A stretch of 64,000 nt of DNA from Gilliamella sp. ESL0443 (GCF_019469165.1 NZ_CP048263.1:2294001-2358000), one strand, 5' to 3'; counted from the stretch's first letter, positions 1 through 10,380 are shown. A program made the numbers and translations. Notes: generated from the sequence alone by a model not told the origin.

Positions 1-128
1 TAACAAATAAGCCTAATTTTATATAAATTAATTAGATAAAAGATACGTAAAAGTTATATTATCCTATAATAGATCATATATAATACCGTGAATATTTAGC
101 TAAAAGATCTTTTAACTTGGAGAGTGAA

Positions 129-1028
129 ATGAAATCATTTATTAAAATGACATTGATAAGTAGTGCTATCGTATTAGCACTTGCAGGTTGTGATGATAAA
201 AAAACTACCGAAGAAAACAAAACACCTGCTACTACAACGACAAATGCTACCGAAACAGCACCTGCGCCAGCAGAAAATAAAGCAGAACCTGCTAAAACCG
301 ATGATAAAGCTGATTCTCTAAACAATAAAATAAAAATTACCACTGAAGCCCAAAAAGAGTCTTATGCATTAGGTTCTTCATTTGCTAACTACCTAAAATC
401 AAACTTAGAACAAAATGAAGTAAAAGCAGACCAAGAATATCTAATCAGCGGATTTAATGAAACCATGAAAGGTAATTCACAACTTAATCAAGAAGAAGTG
501 AACACAATTCTAGAAGCTTTCGGTAAACGTATCCAAGAAGAAAGCCAAGCGCGTTTTGAAAAGCAAAAAACTGAAAATACCGCGGCTGGTGAAAAATTCC
601 GTGAAGCATTTGCCAAAGAACCTGGAGTAATAAAAACTAAATCAGGTTTATTATATAAAGTTATTCAAGAAGGTACTGGAGCTCACCCAACTGCCAATGA
701 TACTGTTATCGTTCACTATGTTGGTACATTAACTGATGGTCGTAAATTCGATAGTTCTTATGACCGAAATGAGCCAGCAACCTTCCCACTTAACGGTGTA
801 ATCAAAGGTTGGACTGAAGGAATTCAACTCATTGGTGTTGGCGGTAAAATTAAATTAGTTGTTCCACCAGAATTAGCTTATGAAGATAAAAGCTTGCCAA
901 GCCAAGGTAACAACGCCAATATTACCCCTGCGTCAACTTTAGTTTTTGAAGTTGAATTGCTTGGTATTGATAAAGATAACAACGAAGAAGCTATTCCAAC
1001 TGCTCAGCCAGTACAAGCACCAAACTAA
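129..1028 (+). CDS. fkpA: FKBP-type peptidyl-prolyl isomerase, FkpA-like lipoprotein
   Basis: Predicted envelope chaperone and prolyl cis-trans isomerase of 299 residues. I start at the ATG at 129 because GGAGAG lies at 119-124; an in-frame TTG at 117 has no such site. Residues 1-21 form a signal peptide ending in a lipobox (LALAGC, Cys21), so the protein is probably lipid-anchored, unlike soluble periplasmic E. coli FkpA. A low-complexity Thr/Ala/Pro/Glu/Lys linker (about 25-65) precedes an FKBP N-terminal dimerisation domain (about 70-165) and the FKBP fold (about 180-285, with VHYVGTLTDGRKFDSSYDR). The tusDC genes follow after 4 bases, so they may be co-transcribed. The isomerase assignment is firm; the exact orthologue (FkpA versus a Mip-like paralogue) is less so. 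Confidence 0.9.
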   Translation: MKSFIKMTLISSAIVLALAGCDDKKTTEENKTPATTTTNATETAPAPAENKAEPAKTDDKADSLNNKIKITTEAQKESYALGSSFANYLKSNLEQNEVKADQEYLISGFNETMKGNSQLNQEEVNTILEAFGKRIQEESQARFEKQKTENTAAGEKFREAFAKEPGVIKTKSGLLYKVIQEGTGAHPTANDTVIVHYVGTLTDGRKFDSSYDRNEPATFPLNGVIKGWTEGIQLIGVGGKIKLVVPPELAYEDKSLPSQGNNANITPASTLVFEVELLGIDKDNNEEAIPTAQPVQAPN

Positions 1029-1032
1029 TTTG

Positions 1033-1398
1033 ATGAAACCATTAAGTTATACGCTGGTTATTATGGGTCCCGCTTATGGGACCCAATCTGCTTATTGTGC
1101 TTATCAATTTGCTCAAACATTATCTTCAAATACAAATCACTCAATCAATTGCATCTTTTTTTATGCTGACGGTGTCTATAACGCTAATCATTTTACTGAT
1201 CCGGCTAATGATGAATTTGATCTCGTCAAAGCATGGCAAAACTTAGCAAAACAAAACGCTTTAAAGCTGAAGGTTTGCGTGGCAGCAGCACAAAGAAGGG
1301 GAATTAGTATAGAAAACCTTGCTGAACATTTTGAACTAACTGGTCTTGGTGAATTGAGTGAGGCAGTAGCAAGTTCTGATCGAATCCTACAATTTTAA
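1033..1398 (+). CDS. tusD: Sulfurtransferase subunit TusD
   Basis: TusD is the catalytic subunit of the TusBCD complex. It relays persulfide sulfur from TusA toward TusE and MnmA for 2-thiolation of wobble uridine in Lys, Glu and Gln tRNAs. The 121-residue protein keeps the family hallmarks GPAYGTQSA, FFYADGVYNAN and the sulfur-carrying cysteine in VCVAAAQRRG (Cys82). I start at the ATG at 1033; an upstream in-frame start would overlap fkpA and adds no homologous residues. tusC follows after 13 bases. Confidence 0.93.
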   Translation: MKPLSYTLVIMGPAYGTQSAYCAYQFAQTLSSNTNHSINCIFFYADGVYNANHFTDPANDEFDLVKAWQNLAKQNALKLKVCVAAAQRRGISIENLAEHFELTGLGELSEAVASSDRILQF

Positions 1399-1411
1399 AA
1401 AGGTAGATTAG

Positions 1412-1765
1412 ATGAAAAACGTAGCAATTATTATTAGTACTCCACCACACGGCAATGCAAAAGGCCGAGAAGCATTGGATACCGCTTTAGCCTTATCAAC
1501 ATTTAATCATATTTCTGTCTTTTTTATGGGCGATGGTGTTTTTCATCTGTTACCTAATCAACATCCAGAAGAGATTTTAATGCGAGATTACATAGCAACC
1601 TTTAATATGTTAGAACTTTATGACATTGAAGATGTTTATGTTTGTAAAACAGCTTTAGATGAGCGGAATTTAAGCCAGATTGCCCTCAACATTCCTAACC
1701 AACAAATCGAAATTACCCAGTTTCATCAGTTACTTGCGGATCAAGACACTATTTTACGCTTTTAA
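1412..1765 (+). CDS. tusC: Sulfurtransferase complex subunit TusC
   Basis: TusC is the second subunit of the TusBCD tRNA-thiolation relay. The 117-residue protein shows the family pattern: STPPHGNAKGREALD near the N-terminus, FFMGDGVFHLLP, RDYIATFNMLELYDI and the C-terminal ILRF. AAAGG precedes the ATG. In E. coli the order is tusDCB followed by rpsL. Here tusC is followed by a convergent nagE about 145 bases on, and there is no room for tusB. Confidence 0.92.
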   Translation: MKNVAIIISTPPHGNAKGREALDTALALSTFNHISVFFMGDGVFHLLPNQHPEEILMRDYIATFNMLELYDIEDVYVCKTALDERNLSQIALNIPNQQIEITQFHQLLADQDTILRF

Positions 1766-1838
1766 TTAGCTTCAAAAACCCCGCTCCTCAACTTTTTTTA
1801 TAATTCTATAAACAAAATCTATGCTTGCCAAAGATAAT

Positions 1839-1876
1839 AAAAATCCTCGTGGCTTTTATCATTACTACCACGAGGA
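1839..1876 (-). terminator. Rho-independent terminator of nagE
   Basis: A 9-bp perfect stem (1844-1852 pairing with 1868-1876, TCCTCGTGG/CCACGAGGA) is followed, on the minus strand, by TTTTTATTATC. It lies just past the nagE stop and faces the right way to end nagE transcription. Confidence 0.8.
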
Positions 1877-1910
1877 GAATATTGATAAAACTTATTTAAT
1901 AAAATTGATA

Positions 1911-3395
1911 TTAAACTAATTTTTTCATTTTATCGGCAATCTTCTCAGCTTGTTGACCAACAACAATTTGAACGCCAGTTTTACCTAGTTTTATCACTGC
2001 CATTGCACCAAGTGCTTTAGCTGCTTGTTCATCAACCAAATCTGAATCATGAACATTCAAACGTAAACGTGTGATACAAGCATCAATATTAGTTAGATTT
2101 TCTTTACCACCAACGATAACTAAATATTGTTCAGCAAGCTTAGAAGTATCACCTACAGTTGGTACATTCTCTTCAGCTGAAGTATCGGTCACATCGTCTT
2201 CACGTCCCGGCGTTTTAAGATTGAATTTAACAATAACAAAACGGAACACAATATAATATACAAAGAAAAATACGACACCTTGAAGAATAAGCATATACCA
2301 ATGTACAGCCAAAGGATTGCGGCTGGATAACAGCATATCGATTAAACCTGCACTAAAGCCAAAGCCAGCTATCCATTGCATGGTTGCAGCGATAAATAGT
2401 GAAATTCCAGTTAAAATAGCATGGATCACATAAAGTACAGGTGCTACAAACATAAAAGCAAATTCTAAAGGTTCAGTAACCCCAGTGAAAAATGCTGCAA
2501 ATGAAGCGGCTAACATGATCGATGCGGTTTTATCTTTATTGCCTTTTTTAGCTGTATGATACATGGCTAATGCTGCACCCGGTAAACCAAACATCATAAT
2601 TGGGAAAAATCCTGCTTGATAGCGACCGGTAATACCAATGGTTGCTAATCCATCATCAATAGATTTTTGTCCACCAAGGAAAGTTGGTATATCATTGATG
2701 CCAGCCACATCAAACCAAAATACCGAGTTAAGTGCGTGGTGTAAGCCGACCGGAATTAACAAACGGTTAAAGAAGCCATAAATACCCGCCCCAATAGAGC
2801 CTAAATCTTTAATGTATTTACCAAAAGCAACTAATGCATCATAAATAGATGGCCATATAAAATATAAAACAGCAGAAACTAATAGCATAACGATAGAAAC
2901 AATAATGGGAACTAACCGTTTACCACTAAAAAAAGCTAACGCTTTATGTAATTCAACAGAACTGAATCGGTTATATAATTCAGCTGCAATAATACCAACT
3001 AAAATACCAACAAACTGATTATTAATTTTTTTAAATGCAGGGGAAATTTGTGATTGCCAACCATCAACACTAGTATCAATACCATTAAATAATGCAATAG
3101 AACTTGGTGAAAGTAATGTTGTGACAACTAAAAAACCGACTAATCCAGATAATGCAGCTGCACCATCTTTATCTTTAGACATACCATAAGCAACACCTAT
3201 AGCAAATAGGATTGGCATGTTTTCAATAATTGCACCACCAGATTTTATTAAAAAGGCAGCAATAATACTATTTTGTCCCCAGCCATTTGGATCAATCCAG
3301 TAACCTATACCAAGCAATATTGCCGCTGCAGGTAATACTGCCACCGGCACCATTAATGAACGCCCAATGCGTTGTAAATAAGCTAAAATTCCCAT
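1911..3395 (-). CDS. nagE: PTS N-acetylglucosamine transporter, EIICB
   Basis: Inner-membrane PTS permease that imports and phosphorylates N-acetylglucosamine to GlcNAc-6-P, the substrate of the adjacent NagA. The 494 residues comprise a glucose-family EIIC domain (about 1-380, many membrane segments, conserved GVTEPLEFAFMF) and a C-terminal EIIB domain whose phosphocysteine sits in NIDACITRLRL (about Cys440). The EIIA domain fused at the C-terminus of E. coli NagE (648 residues) is absent, so phosphate probably comes from a separate EIIA-Glc. It is divergent from nagBAC across an intergenic region with CRP and NagC-like sites. Specificity for GlcNAc rests largely on this context. Confidence 0.92.
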   Translation of the reverse strand: MGILAYLQRIGRSLMVPVAVLPAAAILLGIGYWIDPNGWGQNSIIAAFLIKSGGAIIENMPILFAIGVAYGMSKDKDGAAALSGLVGFLVVTTLLSPSSIALFNGIDTSVDGWQSQISPAFKKINNQFVGILVGIIAAELYNRFSSVELHKALAFFSGKRLVPIIVSIVMLLVSAVLYFIWPSIYDALVAFGKYIKDLGSIGAGIYGFFNRLLIPVGLHHALNSVFWFDVAGINDIPTFLGGQKSIDDGLATIGITGRYQAGFFPIMMFGLPGAALAMYHTAKKGNKDKTASIMLAASFAAFFTGVTEPLEFAFMFVAPVLYVIHAILTGISLFIAATMQWIAGFGFSAGLIDMLLSSRNPLAVHWYMLILQGVVFFFVYYIVFRFVIVKFNLKTPGREDDVTDTSAEENVPTVGDTSKLAEQYLVIVGGKENLTNIDACITRLRLNVHDSDLVDEQAAKALGAMAVIKLGKTGVQIVVGQQAEKIADKMKKLV

Positions 3396-3492
3396 AAGTT
3401 TTACCTCATATTATTATTTTGGGTTACTTAAAAAATAATGAAATTTCACATCTTTAAGTAAATGTAAGTAAGTCAACTATATTTCACATTAT

Positions 3493-3516
3493 ATTATTTT
3501 ACTTCGCAAATTAAAT
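3493..3516. promoter_or_regulatory. Putative NagC operator
   Basis: An AT-rich imperfect palindrome centred on TTCG (TTATTTTACTTCGCAAATTA) resembles the known NagC/Mlc operator layout. It lies between the divergent nagE and nagBAC genes, with nagC itself in the operon. The match is by eye; no matrix scoring was possible. Confidence 0.5.
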
Positions 3517-3526
3517 GTTTGCTTTT

Positions 3527-3542
3527 TGTGATTTATATCACG
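3527..3542. promoter_or_regulatory. CRP-cAMP binding site
   Basis: TGTGATTTATATCACG matches the CRP consensus TGTGA-N6-TCACA at nine of ten half-site positions. It sits in the nagE-nagB divergent region, as in enterics, implying catabolite control of GlcNAc use. Confidence 0.75.
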
Positions 3543-3644
3543 ATTTATTTTTGATTAATTAGTTTAATATAGTAGAATATGCTCAACATATTTTACGTTA
3601 AAAAAAAAGATTTTATTTAATTATATCAGAAGAGGCTGTATCTT

Positions 3645-4451
3645 ATGAGACTTATTCCTTTAGTAAATGCGCAAGAAGTCGGCGCTTGGGTAGCACAGCG
3701 CATTGTTAACAAAATTAATCAATTTAAACCGACAGCGGAACGTCCGTTTTTATTAGGTTTACCTACAGGTAGTTCTCCGCTAGTTATGTATCAACAACTC
3801 ATCAAACAATATCAAGCAGGTAAAGTCAGTTTTAAACACGTTGTTACCTTTAATATGGATGAGTATGTCGGTCTTCCAGAAGATCACCCTCAAAGTTATC
3901 ACACTTTCATGTATGAAAATTTCTTCAACCATATTGATATTGATAAAAACAATATCCATATATTAAATGGTAATGCACCAGATATCGTTCAAGAATGCCG
4001 CGAATATGAAGAAAAGATTAAATCTTACGGTAAAATCAATATTTTCGTTGGCGGTGTTGGTCAAGATGGACATATTGCATTTAACGAACCAGGTTCTTCA
4101 CTTTGTTCAAGAACTCGAATTAAAACTTTGACTGAAGATACAATTATCGCTAACTCACGCTTCTTTGATAATGATATCAAACAAGTTCCAAAACATGCGT
4201 TAACGATCGGTGTTGCAACATTAATGGATGCACAGGAAGTGATCTTATTAGTTTGTGGACACAACAAAAGTTTAGCGTTACAAGCCGGTGTTGAAGGATG
4301 CGTTAATCATTTATGGACAGTTACCGCATTACAAATGCATCCAGCATCAATTATTGTTTGTGATGAGCCAAGTACTGATGATCTTAAAGTGAAAACACTA
4401 AAATATTTTAAACAAATGGAAGCTGATAACCTTAAAGTGACCGTTTTATAA
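3645..4451 (+). CDS. nagB: Glucosamine-6-phosphate deaminase
   Basis: Cytosolic isomerase/deaminase converting glucosamine-6-phosphate to fructose-6-phosphate and ammonia, the last step of GlcNAc catabolism. At 268 residues it matches the usual 266. Conserved segments include GLPTGSSPL (phosphate loop), NMDEYVGL with the catalytic Asp, and [17 protein letters not shown] with the catalytic His. An AGAGG site precedes the ATG. It is the first gene of nagBAC, with nagA 11 bases downstream. Confidence 0.97.
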   Translation: MRLIPLVNAQEVGAWVAQRIVNKINQFKPTAERPFLLGLPTGSSPLVMYQQLIKQYQAGKVSFKHVVTFNMDEYVGLPEDHPQSYHTFMYENFFNHIDIDKNNIHILNGNAPDIVQECREYEEKIKSYGKINIFVGGVGQDGHIAFNEPGSSLCSRTRIKTLTEDTIIANSRFFDNDIKQVPKHALTIGVATLMDAQEVILLVCGHNKSLALQAGVEGCVNHLWTVTALQMHPASIIVCDEPSTDDLKVKTLKYFKQMEADNLKVTVL

Positions 4452-4462
4452 AGGATAACTCA

Positions 4463-5605
4463 ATGTACGCATTAACAAATTGTCGTATTTACACTGGTTA
4501 TGAAATTCTTGAAAATCACGCCGTTATTATTGACGGCGATAAGATTGCCAAAGTTTGTAAACAAGAAGAACTACCAGCTAATATCACTACTGAAGATTTA
4601 CAAAGTGCCATTGTTGCACCGGGTCTTATTGATATTCAAGTCAATGGTTGTGGTGGTGTACAATTTAATGAGACCCTCGATGCGTTGAGTGTCGAGACAT
4701 TAGAAAAAATGCAAAAAACTAACCTAGTTTATGGTTGTACAAGCTATTTACCAACTTTAATCACATCAACTGATGAATTTATGATTAAAGCAGTAAACGT
4801 TATGCGTGAGTATTTGGCTAAACATCCAAATCAGGCATTAGGTTTGCATCTTGAAGGCCCTTACATTAACCCAGAAAAGAAGGGTATTCATAATGTAAAT
4901 TATATCCGCCAACCTTCACAAAAAATGATCGACTTCCTTTGTGAAAATGCTGATGTCATAAAAATCATTACGTTAGCCCCAGAAAAAGTTGAATCTCACT
5001 ATATTAAGCAATTAGCTGATGCTGGTATTCATGTTTCTGTCGGTCATTCTAACGGTCATTATGAAGATTGTCGTCGTGGTTTTAATGCTGGTATCCGTTT
5101 AGGAACGCATCTATTTAATGCAATGCCTTATATCACTGGACGAGAGCCCGGTGTTGTTGGTGCAATTTATGATGAACCCGAAGTTTATGTCGGTATTATT
5201 GCTGATGGTCAACACGTAAGTTGGGCTAATATTCGTAATAGTCATAAAATTAAACAAGATCATTTAATTTTGATTACCGATGCTATGTTATTAGCAGGGT
5301 CTAATTTAACCTCTGGCGTATTTGCTGATAAAACTATCTATTATAAAGATGGCCGTTGTGTTGATGAAAATGGCACTTTAGGTGGTTCAGCATTAACTAT
5401 GATTGAAGCAGTTAAAAATGCAGTTGAATATGTTGGTATTGCTTTAGATGAAGCTCTAAGGATGGCAACGCTTTATCCTGCAAAAGCAATTGGTGTTGAT
5501 AAACAACTTGGTACAATTAGTGAAAGTAAAATTGCGAACTTAGTTATTTTTAATCGTGATTTTTCAAACGTGAAAACGGTTGTTAATGGAGTAATGACCC
5601 GCTAG
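4463..5605 (+). CDS. nagA: N-acetylglucosamine-6-phosphate deacetylase
   Basis: Amidohydrolase removing acetate from GlcNAc-6-P to give glucosamine-6-P for NagB. The 380-residue protein has the family's metal and catalytic motifs in order: [25 protein letters not shown] (metal-binding Glu), SVGHSNGHY and THLFNAM (metal-binding His residues) and LITDAML (catalytic Asp). AAGGA precedes the ATG. It lies between nagB and nagC in the same operon. Confidence 0.97.
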   Translation: MYALTNCRIYTGYEILENHAVIIDGDKIAKVCKQEELPANITTEDLQSAIVAPGLIDIQVNGCGGVQFNETLDALSVETLEKMQKTNLVYGCTSYLPTLITSTDEFMIKAVNVMREYLAKHPNQALGLHLEGPYINPEKKGIHNVNYIRQPSQKMIDFLCENADVIKIITLAPEKVESHYIKQLADAGIHVSVGHSNGHYEDCRRGFNAGIRLGTHLFNAMPYITGREPGVVGAIYDEPEVYVGIIADGQHVSWANIRNSHKIKQDHLILITDAMLLAGSNLTSGVFADKTIYYKDGRCVDENGTLGGSALTMIEAVKNAVEYVGIALDEALRMATLYPAKAIGVDKQLGTISESKIANLVIFNRDFSNVKTVVNGVMTR

Positions 5606-5641
5606 AATGTTAGATAGTTAATGAAAATATTGAGATAAAAT

Positions 5642-6874
5642 ATGACCTTTAATTATCTACACCTAGTTGGCAATGCTGAGCTAATCAAACAATTAAATTA
5701 CGCTATGATTTACCGTTTGATTGTTCAGCAAGCCCCAGTTTCACGGATACAACTCGCCGAAATTAGTCAATTAGCACCAGCCAGTATAACCAAAATTACT
5801 CGCCAACTTATTAAAAAAAATTTAATCAAAGAAGTTGATGCACAGCAATCAACTGGTGGGCGTCCGGCTGTGTCAATACAAGCAAAATTTGGTTACTATC
5901 AGACTATTGCCATTCAATTAAGTCGTTCCCATGTTACCATTGAACTATATGATCTTGGTGCTAACTGTTTAGTATCTGAAGTTTATCCATTAACCTCGTT
6001 TACCCAAGAATCAGCTGAAGAATATTTAATTGCATTAATTGAACAGTTTATAGAGCAAAATAGCAAAAAAATAAAACATCTTGTTGCTATATCAGTGGTA
6101 TTACCAGGTTTGATTGACTCTGTTCGCGGGATTATTCGTTATACACCTCATATTCAAGTTAAAGCTTGGCCTCTAGCTGACGTTCTTCGTAATAAATTTA
6201 ACATTTCGATTTTTATTGGCAATGATATTCAAAGTTTAGCTCTAGCCGAAAGTTATTTTGGCTCAACTCAAGATGTTGATGACTCAATTTTGATTCGTGT
6301 ACATCGCGGTGTGGGGTCCGGTGTAATTGTCAATCAGCAACTATTAACAAACCATAATCAAAGTGCTTGTGAAGTTGGACACATCCAAATCGATGCGTTA
6401 GGAGAGCGTTGCCATTGTGGAAATTTTGGCTGTTTGGAAAATCGTGTAGTTAATAAAGCAATCGAGTTTCGAGCTAAACAGATGATTGAGCAAGGTTATC
6501 CAACTAAATTAAGTTTAGATAACTGTAATATTTCCACTATTTGTAAATATGCGAATCAAGGCGATGAGCTGGCAATTAAGTTAGTCAAAGATGCAGGTGA
6601 AAATCTTGGTCGTGCTGTTGCTATGATGGTGAATATTTTTAATCCACAACGAATTGTGTTAGCGGGTGAATTAACTAAATCATCAGAAGTGTTGTTAAAT
6701 GCGGTAAACAGCGCGTTAAACGCACAAAGTTTAGAAGAGTTGAGAAAAAATCTTACTATCAATTGTTCATCGCTTAATGACCGTTCAGCAATTGGTGCAT
6801 TTGCATTGATACAACAAGCGTTATTTAATGGTTCATTATTAATGACATTGTTAGAAAACAACATTACATTATAA
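5642..6874 (+). CDS. nagC: ROK-family transcriptional repressor NagC
   Basis: DNA-binding repressor of the nag genes, released by GlcNAc-6-P. The 410-residue protein has an N-terminal winged HTH (about 20-80, including QLAPASITKITRQLIKK) and a ROK sugar-kinase-like domain. Inside the latter is the structural zinc motif CHCGNFGCLE (about 259-268) after GHIQID. Mlc is the close paralogue. I call NagC because it is the third gene of nagBAC with 36 bases of spacing, and because the divergent region carries a NagC-like site. Confidence 0.93.
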   Translation: MTFNYLHLVGNAELIKQLNYAMIYRLIVQQAPVSRIQLAEISQLAPASITKITRQLIKKNLIKEVDAQQSTGGRPAVSIQAKFGYYQTIAIQLSRSHVTIELYDLGANCLVSEVYPLTSFTQESAEEYLIALIEQFIEQNSKKIKHLVAISVVLPGLIDSVRGIIRYTPHIQVKAWPLADVLRNKFNISIFIGNDIQSLALAESYFGSTQDVDDSILIRVHRGVGSGVIVNQQLLTNHNQSACEVGHIQIDALGERCHCGNFGCLENRVVNKAIEFRAKQMIEQGYPTKLSLDNCNISTICKYANQGDELAIKLVKDAGENLGRAVAMMVNIFNPQRIVLAGELTKSSEVLLNAVNSALNAQSLEELRKNLTINCSSLNDRSAIGAFALIQQALFNGSLLMTLLENNITL

Positions 6875-6889
6875 TGTGCATATATCACA

Positions 6890-6917
6890 AAAAAAGCCCG
6901 GTAACCGGGCTTTTTTT
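6890..6917. terminator. Bidirectional Rho-independent terminator
   Basis: The stem AGCCCGG (6895-6901) pairs with CCGGGCT (6905-6911) around a TAA loop. It is flanked by an A-tract on the left and a T-tract on the right, so it can end both nagC (+) and the convergent asd (-). Confidence 0.92.
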
Positions 6918-6919
6918 GA

Positions 6920-8023
6920 TTAAGCTAAGATGCGAAGCATTCTTCTTAATGGTTCGGCAGCTCCCCATAATAACTGGTCGCCAACAGTAAAGGCTGATAA
7001 ATAGTCTTTACCCATATTAAGTTTACGTAAACGTCCAACTGGCGTAGTTAATGTACCAGTAACAGCTGCTGGAGTCAGCTCACGCATTGATAAATCACGA
7101 TCATTAGGGATAACTTTTACCCAATCGTTATGCGCAGCAAGTAGTTTTTCAACTTCTGGCACACTGATGTCTTTTTTGAGTTTGATGGTAAATGATTGAC
7201 TATGGCAACGTAATGCACCAATACGCACGCAAAGTCCATCAACAGGAATAATTTGGCTAGTACCTAAAATCTTATTCGTTTCAGCCTGGCCTTTCCATTC
7301 TTCTTTACTTTGACCATTATCAAGAGCTTTATCAATCCAAGGGATTAAACTACCCGCTAATGGCACACCAAAATTATCTGTTGGTAAACTACCATCACGC
7401 ATTTTTTGCGTCACTTTCCGTTCAATATCTAAGATCGAAGAATTAGGGTCTTGTAGCTCTTTAGCTACTTCGGCGTTTAACATGCCCATTTGGGTAAGCA
7501 ATTCACGCATATGACGCGCACCGCCACCTGAAGCAGCTTGATAAGTTGATACTGATACCCAATCAACTAAGTTTTCAGCAAACAATCCACCAAGCGACAT
7601 TAACATTAAACTTACAGTACAGTTACCACCAACAAAGGTTTTGATACCTCTATCTAAAGCTGCATGAATATTAGCTTTATTGACTGGATCAAGAACAATG
7701 ATTGCTTCATCTTCCATTCTCAATGTTGATGCCGCATCAATCCAGTAACCTTGCCAGCCAGTTGCACGCAATTTTTTATAAATTTCAGAAGTATAATCAC
7801 CACCTTGGCAAGTCACTATAATATCTAATGCTTTCAAAGCATCAATATTATCGGCACTTTGTAATGTTCCTGTTTTACCACCAAAGGTAGGGGCAGCTTG
7901 ACCAGCTTGAGAAGTAGAAAAGAAAACAGGATTGATATAATCAAAATCATGCTCTTCAACCATACGTTGCATAAGGACGGAACCAACCATTCCACGCCAA
8001 CCAACAAAACCAACATTTTTCAT
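6920..8023 (-). CDS. asd: Aspartate-semialdehyde dehydrogenase
   Basis: Cytosolic enzyme reducing aspartyl-4-phosphate with NADPH to aspartate semialdehyde, the branch point to lysine/diaminopimelate, threonine and methionine. The 367 residues match enterobacterial Asd. Visible are the N-terminal nucleotide-binding loop [11 protein letters not shown], the catalytic cysteine in [10 protein letters not shown], the [13 protein letters not shown] segment, and the substrate-binding [10 protein letters not shown] with the catalytic His. It stands alone with its own upstream region. Confidence 0.97.
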   Translation of the reverse strand: MKNVGFVGWRGMVGSVLMQRMVEEHDFDYINPVFFSTSQAGQAAPTFGGKTGTLQSADNIDALKALDIIVTCQGGDYTSEIYKKLRATGWQGYWIDAASTLRMEDEAIIVLDPVNKANIHAALDRGIKTFVGGNCTVSLMLMSLGGLFAENLVDWVSVSTYQAASGGGARHMRELLTQMGMLNAEVAKELQDPNSSILDIERKVTQKMRDGSLPTDNFGVPLAGSLIPWIDKALDNGQSKEEWKGQAETNKILGTSQIIPVDGLCVRIGALRCHSQSFTIKLKKDISVPEVEKLLAAHNDWVKVIPNDRDLSMRELTPAAVTGTLTTPVGRLRKLNMGKDYLSAFTVGDQLLWGAAEPLRRMLRILA

Positions 8024-8298
8024 ATTTTATTTCCAACGGTAGATGTTATATAAAGAAATCTTTATTGACTATTAAAACAAAATATCACCATAAAACAAGT
8101 GAGATAAGAATTATTTTTTAAGAGTATTAAAAGATAATAGCGAATTATATAAAACTATCGTTATTTAAATTGCTGGCTAGTTTTTATTGATATTCCTTTT
8201 CCAGATAATTTTTCACGATGATAAGTACACCCAAATGACTTATTTGATGATGAGGATTGTCATAAATAATATTAACTCTAATATTAACTATTTTTTAA

Positions 8299-10380
8299 TT
8301 ATGGTGTTGGCGTGGTTTTCCAAATAAAAAACTCGACTGTATTTAGAAAATTATCAAAAAAATGCCCTTCATATTGATCTGCTACAACTAATACCTGCTG
8401 TTTTTGGGTATGGTTTATCTCATTAAGACGAGCGATAAATTTAGCACTTTGCCATGGTGCTACACGTTCATCTTTCAAACCTACCGAAATCATAACCGGT
8501 GGATACGTAACATAATCTTTTAAATTTAAATAAGCATCTATTTTAGATAAATCCTTTAACTGTTTTAAGTTTAATGGCGAGCCAAACTCAGCAAAGTTTG
8601 CTTTACCAATGGCGATTTTATCTAATCGACTCATATTTAACATACCCACATTAATGGATGCCGCAGCAAAAAGTTCAGGATGTTTAGCTAATGCCATTCC
8701 AATTATAATACCACCAGCACTCTCACCGCTGATAACTAGCTTAGATGGTTGAGTAATATTATGATTAATTAAATATTGTGCGCATGTTATAAAGTCATCA
8801 ACTGAGTTTTGTTTATTAGCTAAGCTACCGCCAATATGCCAACCTTCGCCTAATTCTCCACCTCCTCGAACGTGAGCAATTGCAATTATTCCACCTCTTT
8901 CAAGCCAAATTAAACGTGTAGCATCAAAAAAAGCGCGCTGACTTACACCATATGCACCATAGGTAGTTAACCATGTAGGAGCAGTACCATCATACTCGAT
9001 CCCTTTAGGATGAATAATCGTCATAGGAACAAGTGTTCCATCGTTTGATTTTACCCATTGTTGTTCAGCCTCATAGTTTGCAAACGAAAAATCACTGGGA
9101 TTAATCATTTTTGAATCTTGAATTGATCCATTATCGGTGTTATAGGTAAATATTTTCGGGGGAACAGTCCAATTTTGAGCAGTAAATAATATTTCTTTGC
9201 GATCAGTATTACTAAAAATGGCTGTTATTTCTTCACTATTTGTAAGAGAAATCAATTTAACATGATGAGGGCCAGTAAAAGGAATAGCAACAAACTTGGG
9301 TGTTTCTGATTCATGATAAGCTAAGTAAATAGCATCTTTGCTTGCTGCAAATTGGAGCAAATCTCCATTTTGCCATTCCATAATTTTTTCTTCTAATTGG
9401 CTATTTTTATTCAAATTCACGCGCGAAATAGTATAACCAGACAACGCATTGTATTTAGCTAAATATAACCAATCACCTTTTAGAATAAAATTGGTAACTT
9501 TTTGTTTTCTATCGATGATTTTTTGCCAGTGAACTTTAGTATTATTAAGATTATCATAATGTGTAAGGTATAAATCGATACTATAACCAGATATAGAAGA
9601 TGAGATAGACGCAATAGCCCAATTACTAGAAAAAGATAAGGCTATATTTTGATCGGTAACGGGGTCATAACCAGTTATTTGATTTTTACTAAAGATTAAG
9701 ACATCATCTTTTGTCTTAGTATTTAGATGGTGCAAATATAACTCTTCTGTGCCCGATTTTGGGCTATTTTGTTGATATTTATCATTTCTTTTATAAAAAA
9801 AAGATAAATTATCATTTGACCAAATAATGCTTGGATCCGATATGCCAGTTATATGATCATTAAGATGTGATTTAGTTTTTACATTGATAATTTTTATTGA
9901 TGATATCTCAGCACCATTTTCATAAATGCTATAAGCAATATATTGCCCATCACGTGACGGATAAAAATCATATATACCATAGCCAATAGGAGGATCTATC
10001 AACAATTTTTCATTATTGTAGCGATCTCTAACAAAAAGGCGATTATACGGATAATCTGCTGTTTGTTTGAAATAAAAACAATTATCGCCTACATATTGAA
10101 TATCAGAAATTCTAGGTTCAGAACCAAAATCAGTTAATTGATTAAATCGTTTACTGACAGTTTTTGACCATGGTAATGCATCTAGTATGTTGACGGTACG
10201 TTCAGACTCAGATAATAACCAATTACTGATTAACTGTGGCTGATTTTCCATCCAACGGTATTTATCGTTCGCTTCGATTTTTTTTAACGTTAATTCATTA
10301 TTAGTTGTACAACAGCAACAAATACTACTTAACAAGAGAATCAATATTATGATAAATGTTTTCTCTTTTAATATAGTCAA
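8299..10380 (-). CDS. Prolyl-oligopeptidase family serine peptidase, exported
   Basis: Serine peptidase of clan SC, family S9A (prolyl oligopeptidase/oligopeptidase B type), which cleaves short peptides. The 693 residues hold an N-terminal hydrophobic export segment (about 8-25), a beta-propeller region (about 70-420) and an alpha/beta-hydrolase domain. The nucleophile is in SGESAGG (about Ser558), and the Asp and His are in LKDERVAPW and YEGHFF near the C-terminus. The export segment ends in four consecutive cysteines followed by TTNN. This suggests a lipoprotein, but the residues before the cysteines do not fit a strict lipobox. Family members are usually cytosolic, so export is noteworthy. 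Substrate preference (Pro versus Lys/Arg) cannot be read here. It stands alone between asd and the gfr-like operon. Confidence 0.88.
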   Translation of the reverse strand: MTILKEKTFIIILILLLSSICCCCTTNNELTLKKIEANDKYRWMENQPQLISNWLLSESERTVNILDALPWSKTVSKRFNQLTDFGSEPRISDIQYVGDNCFYFKQTADYPYNRLFVRDRYNNEKLLIDPPIGYGIYDFYPSRDGQYIAYSIYENGAEISSIKIINVKTKSHLNDHITGISDPSIIWSNDNLSFFYKRNDKYQQNSPKSGTEELYLHHLNTKTKDDVLIFSKNQITGYDPVTDQNIALSFSSNWAIASISSSISGYSIDLYLTHYDNLNNTKVHWQKIIDRKQKVTNFILKGDWLYLAKYNALSGYTISRVNLNKNSQLEEKIMEWQNGDLLQFAASKDAIYLAYHESETPKFVAIPFTGPHHVKLISLTNSEEITAIFSNTDRKEILFTAQNWTVPPKIFTYNTDNGSIQDSKMINPSDFSFANYEAEQQWVKSNDGTLVPMTIIHPKGIEYDGTAPTWLTTYGAYGVSQRAFFDATRLIWLERGGIIAIAHVRGGGELGEGWHIGGSLANKQNSVDDFITCAQYLINHNITQPSKLVISGESAGGIIIGMALAKHPELFAAASINVGMLNMSRLDKIAIGKANFAEFGSPLNLKQLKDLSKIDAYLNLKDYVTYPPVMISVGLKDERVAPWQSAKFIARLNEINHTQKQQVLVVADQYEGHFFDNFLNTVEFFIWKTTPTP

